Source: Spirogloea muscicola
Taxonomy: Eukaryota; Streptophyta; Zygnematophyceae; Spirogloeales; Spirogloeaceae
Reading direction: 5' to 3'
Assembly (NCBI GenBank): GCA_009602725.1
Contig: WELB01000061.1
Coordinates: forward strand, 477,414 to 497,607
Length of the DNA stretch: 20,194 bases
Position numbers and translations under genes: made by a program. Of this stretch, positions 1-9,230 are shown in pieces. A model generated the notes under the pieces. The model was given only the letters and a program-made list of their open reading frames with translations, made no database searches and was not told where the DNA came from. Numbering within the stretch: the first letter of the stretch is position 1; the number at the start of each line of letters is the position of its first letter.

Positions 1-69
1 CGGCGGCGGCGACAACTGCCTGGCGGCAGTCGCCGGCGGCGGCGGCAGCGGCAGCGGCGGCGGCGCGGT
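1..69 (+). repeat. CGG-rich low-complexity start of the window
   Basis: Imperfect CGG/GCG triplets encode the poly-Ala part of the ClpP leader. The window begins inside this run, and such runs often break assemblies. Confidence 0.7.
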
Positions 70-1288
70 CGTACAACCTGGTGCCGATGGTGGTGGAGCA
101 GACGCCGCGCGGCGAGCGTGTGTTCGACATCTTCTCGCGCCTGCTCAAGGAGCGCATCGTCTGCGTCAACGGCGGCATCTCCGACGACACCGCCGCGCTC
201 GTCGTCGCGCAGCTCCTCTTCCTCGAGTCCGAGCAGCCCGACAAGGCGGTGCGTGGCTCTGCCGTAACACTCACAACCTTCAGCCCCATGTTCAAATCCC
301 GAACCTGACATTGCCTGCGAGGGTTTTAGGTGATCAGCCGCCCCTCTCTCGCCTTCCTCCCTCCTCTGGCCGCCCACCACAATACCCATGGTGCCTCCGT
401 GAGACGTCTGCCGCCTTGCCAATCCCCATCTATGTTGCCGAGTCGATGCCGAGTCGGACTGGCCGATGCTCTGGCCCAGAGCTTGATGATGAGAGAGGCC
501 CTGGGCTTGCGTGCTGCAGATTCACCTGTACATCAACTCTCCGGGCGGCATTGTCACTGCCGGCCTGGCCATCTACGACACAATGCAGGTGCCATGGCGC
601 ATCAGCGTAACCTACTGCTGGCACAGTCTCTTTAGTACCACTTCCCTAACCGATGCTGCGGATAGCTCAGAGTTGCACCCGCAAGTGCAGCTGATCGTCT
701 CTTGACAGCAAGCTGCGGAGCCCAACAAAGGCAGGATGATGTTATTTCTGGTTCATGGTTTAGAAATTACCACCTTGTGCATGCGCAGTACATCCGGAGC
801 CCTGTGACAACGCTGTGCGTCGGGCAGGCGGCGTCCATGGCAACACTGCTGCTGGCGGCGGGCGAACATGGGGCGCGCCGCTCCCTGCCCAATGCGCGCA
901 TGATGATCCACCAGCCGTCCGGGGGCGCACAGGGCCCCGCGAGCGATGTTGCCATCGCTGCGCAGGAGATCCTCGATACGCGTGCCCGCCTCAACGCCCT
1001 TTACGCCAAGCACACCGGCCACGCCCTCGACTCCATTGGTGCAGTCCCTCTCTCGGAGAGCTGAAGCTAGAGCTGCCGCTGGAACTTTGCTCATTCTGAC
1101 GTCTGCGGCTCGCGCAGCGCTGGCCGCTGATGCAAGCAGCCGCTTCCTCTCCTGCAGTCAAGTACATGGAGCGCGACTACTTCATGTCGCCGCTGCAGGC
1201 CAAGGAGTTTGGCCTCGTGGACGAGGTAATTGAGCGGCGGCCCACTGTGCTTGTGGCAGACTCCGCGTCGCCAGATCTCAAGCCCTAG
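1..1288 (+). CDS. clpP: ATP-dependent Clp protease proteolytic subunit, probably mitochondrial (5' partial)
   Basis: Serine peptidase that forms the ClpP double-heptamer chamber and degrades proteins fed in by a Clp ATPase. Exons read in frame: 1-248 (reading from base 3), 520-588, 789-1038 and 1158-1288 (stop TAG). All introns are GT-AG, 271, 200 and 119 nt long. About 231 residues are visible. An Ala-rich leader is followed by [20 protein letters not shown], then the oligomerisation segment [20 protein letters not shown]. The nucleophile Ser lies in GQAASMA, the His in [11 protein letters not shown] and the Asp in MERDYFMS, so the triad is complete. The start codon lies before base 1. The [11 protein letters not shown] start of the mature protein resembles bacterial and plant mitochondrial ClpP (CLPP2 type) more than the divergent plastid subunits, and the Ala-rich leader would suit organelle targeting. 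Family is certain; organelle is inferred. Confidence 0.95.
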
Positions 1289-1860
1289 TGGAGCCGTGAT
1301 GAGCGCGCCTCAGCTGCTCTGGAATGACCTGGTCCTTGAGCTAAAACCTCAACAAGTAAGCGCCTAAGTCCCGTCATACATCTCCTAAAGCTCACCATGT
1401 GCTTTCTGCATGGTGTTACGCCCATCAGGTTCTGTGTCCGCCTGGACACTTGCTTGTGTAGCCATAGACCCTAAGCCCTCGACCCTGAGTTCTAACACTA
1501 TGTTATCCTAAGATGTGCACCATCTAGCCATCAACTACCCTGGGCTCTTGTAGAAAGCCAGCAGCAAGAGATGCAAGCCCGTGGTGACGGTGAGGAATGA
1601 GTTGGCATTCATCTGTCTGCCACTTCTGCTGGTGATAACAACAACCGCTCTAACATTGTCGTGCGAGTGCTGTGATCAGGTCATGATGGTTGTGCCACTT
1701 AGGCAAGGCCCAGCAAGAAGAGCAGCATTGTGGTCTCTCGCAGGGCTGAAATCAGGCACTGAGACACTTTGTTGCCTCATTGCTCGGATTGTTGCTCAGA
1801 TGAAAAGCGATTGTTCTTGGCTGTCTCACTCACTTGGAGATAACATAAAAATTGAACATC

Positions 1861-1865
1861 TGTAA
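1861..1865 (+). terminator. Candidate polyadenylation signal TGTAA for clpP
   Basis: TGTAA is the usual poly(A) signal of green algae. This is the first one I found after the clpP stop, implying a 3' UTR of about 570 nt, which is long but not unusual. A 5-mer is weak evidence by itself. Confidence 0.3.
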
Positions 1866-2018
1866 TGGCCAAGTGCATGTGATGTATTAAGGGGTCGTAT
1901 CCCAGTCTGCACATCGATTAAGAATCAAACAGTGGAGTTGGTTATTTGCGTAGGAAGGTCTGTGGACGCATGGCATGCCTTGGGCACAATGGAGGGGTTT
2001 AGGCGGTGAACAAGTAGC

Positions 2019-2108
2019 TGTCAGACTGCTATTTACAACCGCCAGACAGAGAGGTACAGGACATCGTTGTCAGACTGCCAACTACAACCGCCATACAGAG
2101 ATGTACAG
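2019..2108 (+). repeat. Two-copy direct repeat, 41-bp unit at 49-bp spacing
   Basis: The unit beginning TGTCAGACTGC and ending TACAG occurs at 2019-2059 and 2068-2108 with a few mismatches (CTATTTACAACCGCCAGACA against CCAACTACAACCGCCATACA). It is a local tandem duplication with an 8-nt spacer. No function is evident. Confidence 0.8.
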
Positions 2109-3556
2109 AGAAATCATCAGAATAGACCCTCGTGAGACTTGATTTCCACCAGACAATCTGTCGGTGCCGTAACATCCGAGGCACTTGCAAGCTACCACCT
2201 GTAGCCCAGACGTGTATTTGTTTCTTCTCAACTCTGCTATCAACTTCGTTGTCTTTGGACGACTAATCGCCTCGGTGCCTCCATTATCATCACCGGAGCT
2301 GGGTCCTCAAAGGTGTACAATAGCACAACATACTCAAACTTGACTACATGAGAATGAGCCGTGGGACTTATTTCAAGTTGTCAAGGACTATGCTCATGGA
2401 TCCTATGCGTTGCACTACCACCATGTCCGATTGTATATGCTGGATGCACGCCTTTACTCGACTTCAAGTGTGCGCCACAAAGCCAGCGTCAAAGCCACGC
2501 CGTCAAGCGAGTGACTTGGAGCCAGCGACTTACTTGAGAACAAATTCGTGCTAATGTTTCAGAAGCTCCAGGATGTGAGCGAGATCAAGGATTTGTAGAC
2601 GCTTTGTAAACACATTCACCCCTTGCATGGCAGTATGACTCTCCAATCTTTACAAGTCATGAAGACCACACCTTGACTGCCTCCTTTGTAGGTAGAGAAT
2701 TGAGTAGTCAAGTGGGGTCTGTTGTTGGACTAACCAGGAAATGGTAGGGGCTGTGGTCAGAGGCGATGCCCGTGTTTGAGGTTTGTCTTGGGCCTTATCA
2801 GTGGGCCTTCCATCACCTCATCGTTAGTGCTCTGTGCAGTCCATTGTGCAATAAGACGTCCGCAAGGGCTGCATCTCTATGGCTCACGATGGTTTATTGC
2901 CAGGAGCAATGCAGATTGGTGCACTCGTGATAGCAGCAGAGAGAGATCTAAATGAAGATGGAATCTATATCACTGCTCAACCAAAGGAGCAGAAGTCACG
3001 GAGCAGCACTCTGAACATGGCCCGCTAACAGTTGGACAGCCACAGATGTGCACACTTTTACAAGACTCTCTTTGCCGAACTACTATGGGCAGGTGCAGCG
3101 TGTCGAAGTTCCTGGCGTTGGTGCAAGTAAAAGTGCGCCGAGTTGCCGAGATAAGTCGGCCATGCATGCAGTAAATGATGCCTTGCATATTCCCAAATCC
3201 ACTCTCGACTTGGACTGAAGCAACCACAGCCTTGACCCACACCATCTGCGTTCCTCACGGTCTGCAGCGGCACTCCGCTAGTGTGGCTTTCGGCTGTTGC
3301 CCTACAATGTTTGCCAGATTGCAGTGCTCCCGCTTTTGTGCCAGGGACCAACTCATAAGTGCTCATGCTTGCATCTTGCTCCAAGTAGCTCTGCTTTCAT
3401 GCAATGTCTTCTTCCATCATTTGGCAGATAGCCCAACATTGAGCTGGCGACTGCATGGGCTAGGCAGGTACTTCTTAGCAAGCAGCTGAGCCTGAAGATG
3501 TTCGGCATATGTAGTGCGTAACCTTGGAGAGGCATAATGTCAACAGCGTGCTCAGC

Positions 3557-3790
3557 ACAAGGAAGAGGCAGAGAGACAATGGAAGTGGAGGAAGGGACAA
3601 GGAGAAGGGAGGAGGACGACGTGGAGGGAAGAGGAAGGGATGGAGAAGGAGCAAGCAGAAGAGAAAATAAGACGGGAACGGTGAAAGCAAGAGGAGGGCA
3701 ATGTGGAGAGGGAGGAGGACAGAGGGAGGTAAGCCGCGAGAGGATGGGAGGCAGGAGTGGAGGTGTAGACTTGGAGGAGAGGGGCCCTTG
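3557..3790 (+). repeat. Polypurine tract (GA-rich), about 230 bp
   Basis: The + strand is overwhelmingly A/G here, built of variants of GGAGGA, GAAGGGA and AGAGGGAGG, with scattered pyrimidines. It lies just downstream of the UVR/SnoaL gene, whose transcript would read it as polypyrimidine. Long purine tracts can form triplexes and slow polymerases. The open frames through it are low-complexity and not credible genes. Confidence 0.85.
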
Positions 3791-3915
3791 ATCTGTGTCC
3801 AGAAGCGCAGGCTGAGCAGCACAGGCTCTGGCACAGGCTCCGGCTCCTCTGAGTATTTGTCATGATCAAGCCTACAATGGCATCTCCTCAGCGAGCGCCC
3901 ATCTGATCCTGGCAC

Positions 3916-5323
3916 TCACATAAGCGGGCTGGCTGGCGATGCATGGTGCAGGACTATGAGCCACCTGCCGCCCTGCTTTTTGAAGATGTTGGTTGCAACC
4001 AGCCTGCGGCCGCCAACCATGAAACGCCTGCTTCAGCAAAGAACGCATCTCCACAGTGCACTGTGGTAAATATTGAGACCAGCTTGGCATCACGAGCTCA
4101 GCAGAATGAGCGAGACACTGTGTGCTTTGCCAAGGGAACCATTTGTCAGAAAGACCTCTCTATCATGGGCCAGAGGCCTCCAAGGGGCGTGCTTCATCTG
4201 CAAGCTGACCATCACACTCTCGACATCACCCTGCTCACGCTTGAGGGTCTGTATCAACATGAGACTTGCTGGGGCATCAATCTCATCTGTTGCGGACCTG
4301 CCAGCTGACCCAGTGGACTGCATGACCTCCACGCACGTCACAACGCCGAGGCTGCCCGAGGCGAGCACCCGCACATCCTCCAGCCCGATGCGCAGGTCCC
4401 GTGCGCTGCCCAGCACCAGGTCCCAGCTCTGCATGACCTGCAACATTGCGCTCAGAAAGTGGTAAATCCTCACAGCAATAAGTACCTCCTTCACTTGCAT
4501 TGCTCAATGCAGTGAATCAAGCTGTGCCCAGCCCGTGGCCCTGCAACTTCTCATCAAGGGCCATGCAATGCAGCAGAGATGCATCTTGTAGATTCAATTT
4601 AACCCTCAACACGACCCATCATAGATGCAAATTTCAGAAATTCGACCTGTCTTAAAGAGTTCTCTGTGCTTTCCCGAAATTCAGGAAATTAGGAGCATTG
4701 CAAGACATAGAGGTGACCTGTCAGCAGCATGCAGAGCCTGCACCTTTGCTGCATCCAGACCGACTGGTTACTGAGCCTGGGATATGCCAAAAAGTACAAC
4801 CAAGACTACAGATACTAAGAGCTTGCCGCTGCTTGACTAACCAAGTCGCGGCCGGCGATGCAATTGGAGCCGGGGTGGATGCACTGCACGTGGTCGCCGT
4901 GCGACCAGACCTGCTCCATTTGCCAGACGCTCCCGGCCTCAAATGCGCGGTAAAAGAGCTTGTTTGCCGCCAGCACCCCAGCCTCATCGTCCTCCTGCAC
5001 CCGCCTGTGTGGCGAGAGACACAAGCGCGATCAGCAACCAAGAAAGATAAATGGGTGTGTTGTAGTAAAGATGTAGAAGAGCAGCGCACCTTCTAAGCTT
5101 CAAGTACTGGTAACAACTTAGAGCATAACCGTCAAGAGAGCAGCTCAGAATGTCTGAGAATGTACGACATGGGTCGGCGCCGGGCTCTCGCTGCGGGAAC
5201 CCGAGCGACGCACCTGAGCTGGTCGCGCAGCTGGGCGGCGGCGGCGTAGTCCTCGGACGATATGGCCTGGTCGAGCTCCCACTGCAGCCGCTCCAGCCTC
5301 ACGACGGCGGCGACGGGCTGCAT
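3916..5323 (-). CDS. UVR-motif plus SnoaL/NTF2-like domain protein
   Basis: Small protein of unknown reaction. Exons on the - strand are 5323-5214, 5004-4842, 4437-4298 and 4003-3916, with GT-AG junctions that close in one frame of 166 aa ending TGA. Residues about 8-36 hold a UvrB/UvrC (UVR) helical motif (RLERLQWELDQAISSEDYAA, then AAQLRDQL), normally a protein-interaction hairpin. Residues about 40-160 are a SnoaL-like cone fold: LAANKLFYRAFEAGSVWQME, HVQCIHPGSNCIAGRDL, VMQSWDLVL, LGVVTCVEV, and last VATNIFKKQGGRW with LHHASP. The start is uncertain. The first ATG of this frame is 5323, with a stop eight codons upstream. A transit-peptide-like frame further upstream (ATG near 5718) could be joined by an unseen intron or indel. 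A good donor (GTGAGT) overlaps the final codons, so another 3' exon is possible. Confidence 0.85.
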
Positions 5324-5862
5324 TGCCGAACGAGCGAACGAGTCTCAGCCACAGCGAGGACCTTCACTGAGCGCGGAGACCCAATTCGCTGTGACGGCGG
5401 CGGCGGCGCAGGCAGCGGCTGGCGACGGGGCCTGACGTCGTCGTCGCCACCGCCGGTGCCGCTGCTACCGGTCGGCTCGCAGTCCTCGCCGCTTGCCGCA
5501 GCCCACCACCGCCGGCGCCGCCGCCACTGCTGCCATGGCGGCGGCCCTGCAGCCGCTGCTCTGCGGTGCCTCGCAGCGACGCCACCGCAGCTCTGCAGCC
5601 GCCGCAGCTGGGGCCCCAGCGGCAGCGCCGAGCGCAGGGCACAGCCGGCGCCCGCGACGCCTCGCTGCGCTGCCGGATTGAGCAGGCTCGGCTGTGGCGG
5701 AGTGGCAGTCGCCGCCATGTACAAGGGCCCCGATCTAGGCTGCTCGGACGCGCCCTCAGAGCTGCTGCCACAGCGCTGCCATTCTCTTTGCCATGGTGGC
5801 TGCGGCAGCAAGGCGCAGCAGCAGCTGGCGGCCAGCCTCGTGCTGGTCGAACTTTGGTCTTC
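5324..5862. other. GC-rich region upstream of the UVR/SnoaL gene; possible leader sequence
   Basis: Both strands are open for long stretches because of GCC/CGG-rich composition. On the - strand a frame from an ATG near 5718 is rich in Ala/Arg/Ser/Pro and runs to VKVLAVAETRSLVRQ just before the UVR exon, but in another frame. On the + strand an ATG at 5535 in good context starts an Ala-rich, acid-poor 48-aa frame (MAAALQPLLCGASQRR...) resembling a chloroplast transit peptide; no exon that could follow is recognisable. Most likely this is promoter, 5' UTR or leader of the - strand gene. Confidence 0.4.
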
Positions 5863-6800
5863 GGAAGTATGGTCCATACTTTCTTGACCTTGTCCATCCT
5901 TTTCGAACTTGGTTTCTTTTTCTGGGCTGGCCGATCACAGCCATCGCCCTCTACTTGAAGAGGCTACCCATTCTGGGCTAGCAATTCACAGCCCTCACTT
6001 CCTTTGGATGAGCTACTAGTATGAGAAACTTTTTCAGTACCCCTGCACATGGATACGTTTGGAAAGTAGGCTCTATCAAAGAAAGCGAGCTGCTGCAGTC
6101 TGTTTACTTGAGCCGGCCTCCCTATATCGTTTCTTTCTTCTGTATCCCATGCGCACTGCGCGCCTTGTTTCGTCGGAGGTAGTGCCAACACGCCAAAGCC
6201 GAGCGATTCGGCCCTCTGGACCTTGTCCATTGTTTTCTGGGCTGGCTTTTCACAGCCGCCACCCCCTTCGGAAGAGCTTACTCTCTCGAGCCCAAGGAAT
6301 GTGGAGGACGAAAGAATAGTGAGTATTGAGTGATGGAGGGCCTGAGTATACAAAGGCAGGCACATTGACAGATAGTACGTCACCTGCTGCGAAGCTGACC
6401 CCCCAGTAACTACGAGTCAGCACATTAGGTCGCTGAGTGATGCCCGAATACCGGACGGCGATTGGCAAGCTCTTATAGAAGGTGGAGAGGGAGGGTGCGG
6501 GGAAGTAGGAGAGAGGTGGAGAGGGTCCTGGAGGACTTGCACCTACTGACTAGAGGTTACTGAGAGTCCGCTTGCTGCTGTCTCAGTCCTTAGCATTCCG
6601 GCTCTTTCAGACTTTGTCCATTCCTTTGGGCTGGCATCTTCTTACTGGGGGCAAGGGCTGTGAAAAGCCAGCCCGAAAAGAATTGACAATGGTTCGAAGG
6701 GGGCAAATGACGGAGGGGCCTAAAAAAGAAGAAGGGCCCGCCCATTGAGGATAGGGGCTGGAAATAGCCAGCCCAAACAAGAATGAACAAAGGACGAGAA
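5863..6800. repeat. Cluster of GGGCTGGC hairpin repeats (retrotransposon 3' tails)
   Basis: A unit close to TTGTCCATT-CTTTTCTGGGCTGGCTTTTCACAGCC recurs. On the + strand it is at about 5883-5940, 5965-5995, 6221-6258 and 6612-6636; on the - strand at about 6692-6645 and 6800-6756. Several units contain or pair with the inverted core GGGCTGGC/GCCAGCCC. The unit at 6755-6774 is itself a hairpin with GGGCTGG and CCAGCCC arms. The same unit lies next to retrotransposon copy C at 9119-9198. Its regular position just after the last codons of the retrotransposon protein shows that it belongs to the element's 3' untranslated tail. No other gene is seen here. Confidence 0.7.
6534..6563 (+). mobile_element. 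Retrotransposon 3' end remnant, copy D
   Basis: The ten codons DLHLLTRGY plus stop match the end of copy A (DLRLLSRGY plus stop) and of copy C (DFLLLTRGY). About 45 nt later a GGGCTGGC tail unit follows, as after the other copies. Copy D therefore points into copy A tail to tail, with the junction near 6640. The match is short, but codons, stop and tail all fit. Confidence 0.6.
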
Positions 6801-6862
6801 GGGGCCAGGGGAAGCATTAAGAACAACAAGCACAAAAAAGAGACGAAGCAGCTACGAAGCAC

Positions 6863-7879
6863 TCAGTAACCCCTGCTAAGCAGCCTCAAGTCAGAGAGAC
6901 TGGGTTCCTGGAAGCGGGTCCCCTGGCCAGAGCCAGAGGCAGCAGCGAGGGCTCTGCCTGCGCGCAGGTGCAGCGCGCGGGCCATAGACCTCTGCAGCGA
7001 GACGGCCAAGTGCATACCGTAGCGACCCGGCTGCATGGGAGTCGAACGACTCCCCATGGAAGCGGCGGACAATGGCGTGGCGCGAGACCTGGTTGAGCAG
7101 CTCGAGCCATCGAACGCCCAGCGCTCCGTGCGTATCGATGGCGAGCGGGAAGAACTCGTTTTCCCGCGTGTGATCTGAGTATTTTAGCTCCTTGGCCCAA
7201 GCGGCGCAGGCTACCGCATACCCAGCCTTGGTGGCACACTGGGAGTGAGGGCTGGGCGTGAGGGCTGGGGTGAGCGGTCATATGGGTCAGTGGTCACCAC
7301 GTCCAGGAGAAGACGTGGCCCGCCGGCTGGTGGGGTGGCCACAAGGTCGACGCGACGAGCGTGGAGACCGTCGGCCCGTTGCTGGAGCAGCATGACGGCG
7401 GAGTTCATGGCTGCCACCAAGAAGCCAGCCTCCACAAGGATGCCATGCATCGCATCCCGAAGACGGTCGTGGGCCGCTGTCCGCTCTCCGCCGCGAGAAC
7501 AGCGCAGAACATGAGCGGCCAGCTCCCCAGGCTCGGCCCCTCGCTCGCCACATTCGCACTGACGCACACCCTGGAGACATGGCGGCGGCAGGCCCAGGAG
7601 CCGGTGGACGGCACTGCGGAATACCTCGTCCGGGAGAGTGAGGGCGTCATTGAGGGGGAGGGCCTGGAGCCACGTTGCGGAGCGTAGCGACGCCTGGAAA
7701 GGCAGCACACCCGTTTCTACCTCCACCACCGCCTGCTCCAGCGCACGCCGGCCGTGGACCAAGAAGCGCTGGGCCACGGAGGCGGCTGTCTGCGCCCAGC
7801 TGCCGAGGTACGCCGCCTGGCAGGAATGGACGAGCGGGCGCAAGCCGAGACCGCCGTAAATGAGGGGTAGCGTCGCCTG
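6863..7879 (-). mobile_element. Non-LTR retrotransposon pol C-terminal fragment, copy A (broken)
   Basis: 5'-truncated end of a LINE-type polyprotein. It starts with QATLPLIYGGLGLRPLVHSC, typical of the region after the reverse transcriptase, and ends DLRLLSRGY-stop. In between is a CCHC knuckle (C-x1-C-x12-H-x3-C, in CECGERGAEPGELAAHVLRC). It is followed by GGERTAAHDRLRDAMHGI, RRVDLVA and LLLDVVTTDP, a pattern fitting the PD-(D/E)XK restriction-like endonuclease of R2/NeSL/Dualen-type elements. There is no reverse transcriptase core. The frame is broken at least twice, near 7225 and near 7020, so it is not functional. Its sense is opposite to copies C and D. Confidence 0.82.
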
Positions 7880-7946
7880 AGGAAAAAAGCGCTAAGCAGC
7901 TAAGAAGGGGCCTGAAGAGGCTATGTCAGAACGGGGGAGGATGGAC

Positions 7947-7966
7947 CACTCAGTAGTTACTGAGTG
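7947..7966. repeat. 20-bp palindrome at the end of copy B
   Basis: CACTCAGTAGTTACTGAGTG has perfect 9-bp arms around a 2-nt centre. It overlaps the stop region of copy B. Half of it (TTACTGAGTG) is the sequence that encodes the family's conserved last Tyr and stop in copy A, so it may have arisen at the junction of two inverted 3' ends. Confidence 0.85.
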
Positions 7967-8810
7967 AGGAGCCTCAAACACGACAGACTAGCTGCCGGAA
8001 AACTATCTCCCTGACGAAAGCCGGAGGCCGCAGCGAGAGCACGGCCAGCACGCAGAGGCAAGGCGTGGGACATGGACCGCTGAAGGGAGACGGACAATCG
8101 CATGCGGCATACCTGGGCCCACGAGCCAGCGGCGTTGAAGTCAGCCGGCACACCGCGCCTGCGGGACACAGTGCGCCGCGCAAGCCTGGCCAGCAGGTCG
8201 AGCCACTGGGACCCGAGAGCCCCGTGCACGTCCTCAGCCAGGGGGACGAACTCATCTGCAGCCGGGTGGTCGGCGTGTTTGGCCACCTTGCTGCGAGCGG
8301 CCTTCGCCGCAGCGGGGCCAGCCCGGGAGGCAGAGAGTCCCGGGTTGGAGCGGTCGACCACATCAGTGGTGACCACATCAGCAATGATGCGCGCGCCGCC
8401 GCCCGGCGTGGACGCCACCAGGTCGACGCGGCGCGTGTGGAGTCCGTCGGCCCTCTGGAGGATTGGCAGGACAGACGTATTCTCCAGCGCAACCGTGTAT
8501 CCGGCCTCCTGGAAGATGCCGAACATTGCGTCTCGGAGGAGGTCGTGAGCAGCTGTGCGTTCGCCTCCAGTAGCGCAGCGGAGGATATGCGCCGCCAGCT
8601 CCGCGGGGTCCGTCGACCGCTCCCCACACTCACACTGCAGCACGCCAAGCAGACAGGGCGGGGGGGGAGACCCAACAGGCGATGGGTGGCCGTACGGAAG
8701 AGTTCATCCGGCACCCTGAGGGCATCGTACAGGGGGAGCGCGCAAAGCCAGGCTGCCGCGCCAGGGGAGGCGGCCGACAGCAGCCGAGCTTGGCCGCGCA
8801 CGTCTGTGGC
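7957..8810 (-). mobile_element. Non-LTR retrotransposon pol C-terminal fragment, copy B (broken)
   Basis: Second copy of the same region, in the same orientation as copy A and directly upstream of it in sense. It begins near QARLLSAASPGAAAWLCALP, so it is more 5'-truncated than copy A. It has the same CCHC knuckle (CECGERSTDPAELAAHILRC), GGERTAAHDLLRDAM, RRVDLVA, DVVTTDVVDRS and ALGSQWLDLLARLARR, and ends FRQGDSFPAASLSCLRLLTQ-stop. The frame breaks at the G9 run near 8660. Past the second half of the knuckle it reads open to the stop. Divergence from copy A shows separate insertions or an old duplication. Confidence 0.82.
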
Positions 8811-8917
8811 TGGGAAGAAGAAGAAGTGGCTGGGAGGGGCTGCAGCGTGGCCGTGAAAAGCTTTCCTCTTCTTTAGCCCTTTCCCGGTGGCTCGGTGCCT
8901 TTGGGTCTTGTGTCCTG

Positions 8918-9064
8918 CTACCGTATGCGTCGCTACAGCGTTCCCAAGCGCTTGCTTTGCATCGCCGCGGTGGTCGTGCCCTTGCAGCAGCCTCTGGCTT
9001 GCGCAGCGGGGTTGCTCTTCCTCCCCTCAGCTCATCTGACTTCCTACTGCTGACACGGGGTTAC
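8918..9064 (+). mobile_element. Non-LTR retrotransposon C-terminal remnant, copy C (inverted)
   Basis: On the opposite strand to A and B. The frame reads LPYASLQRSQALALHRRGGR, then ALAAASGLRSGVALPPLS, then DFLLLTRGY. It aligns with copy A (SLQRSMARALHLRAGRALAA, DLRLLSRGY). The stop after RGY is lost. Tail units with GGCTGGC and GCCAGCCC follow at 9119-9140 and 9191-9198. It lies head to head with copy B, about 100 bp away. Confidence 0.75.
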
Positions 9065-9118
9065 GAAGAGCGCCCTGGCTGTCTAGCCTGTGGCTCCGTC
9101 ATGAACACCTGTATGCAT

Positions 9119-9230
9119 CTGGCTGGCTTTCACAGCCGCTCTTTTAATATCAGCAGCCGCTTTCTTCCGTCTTTCTTTGTCTTGTGAAAAGCCAGCCCAG
9201 AAATACCGGAGAAGGTCCGGAGGGCCGGAA
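9119..9230. repeat. GGCTGGC/GCCAGCCC tail repeat of copy C
   Basis: TGGCTGGCTTTCACAGCC at about 9119-9137 and the inverse TGTGAAAAGCCAGCCCAGAA from about 9183 could fold into a long hairpin. They match the units at 5883-6800. They sit downstream of copy C, as expected for its 3' tail. Confidence 0.7.

Larger units (their letters stand above)
1289..3915. other. 2.6 kb without a recognisable gene
   Basis: No reading frame here resembles a known protein. All are short, with no splice-linked continuation that I could build. The first part is presumably the ClpP 3' UTR and the last part the 3' flank of the UVR/SnoaL gene on the other strand. Base composition is more balanced than in the exons. 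Listed separately are a two-copy repeat (2019-2108), a polypurine tract (3557-3790) and one TGTAA motif. I see no tRNA, rRNA or transposon signature. Confidence 0.6.

Noticed and set aside
1298-1354. Extra small exon after clpP (ATG at 1298, MSAPQLLWNDLVLELKPQQ, then a GTAAGC donor)
   Set aside because: ClpP already ends in a normal stop at 1288 and no following exon with recognisable protein was found; probably 3' UTR.
3475-3915. - strand frame rich in Leu/Pro/Ser with membrane-like runs
   Set aside because: It is the pyrimidine-rich complement of the polypurine tract, so its apparent hydrophobicity is compositional.
5793-5981. Small membrane-like + strand protein (FLFLGWPITAIALYL)
   Set aside because: It lies on the GGGCTGGC repeat unit, has no relatives I recognise and is explained by the repeat.
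6404-6425. Fifth retrotransposon remnant on the - strand (VLTRSY)
   Set aside because: Only six residues resemble LLTRGY and the stop is missing; too short to support on its own.
8065-8856. Long + strand frame of 263 codons
   Set aside because: It is the antisense of retrotransposon copy B, whose - strand frame carries the recognisable motifs.
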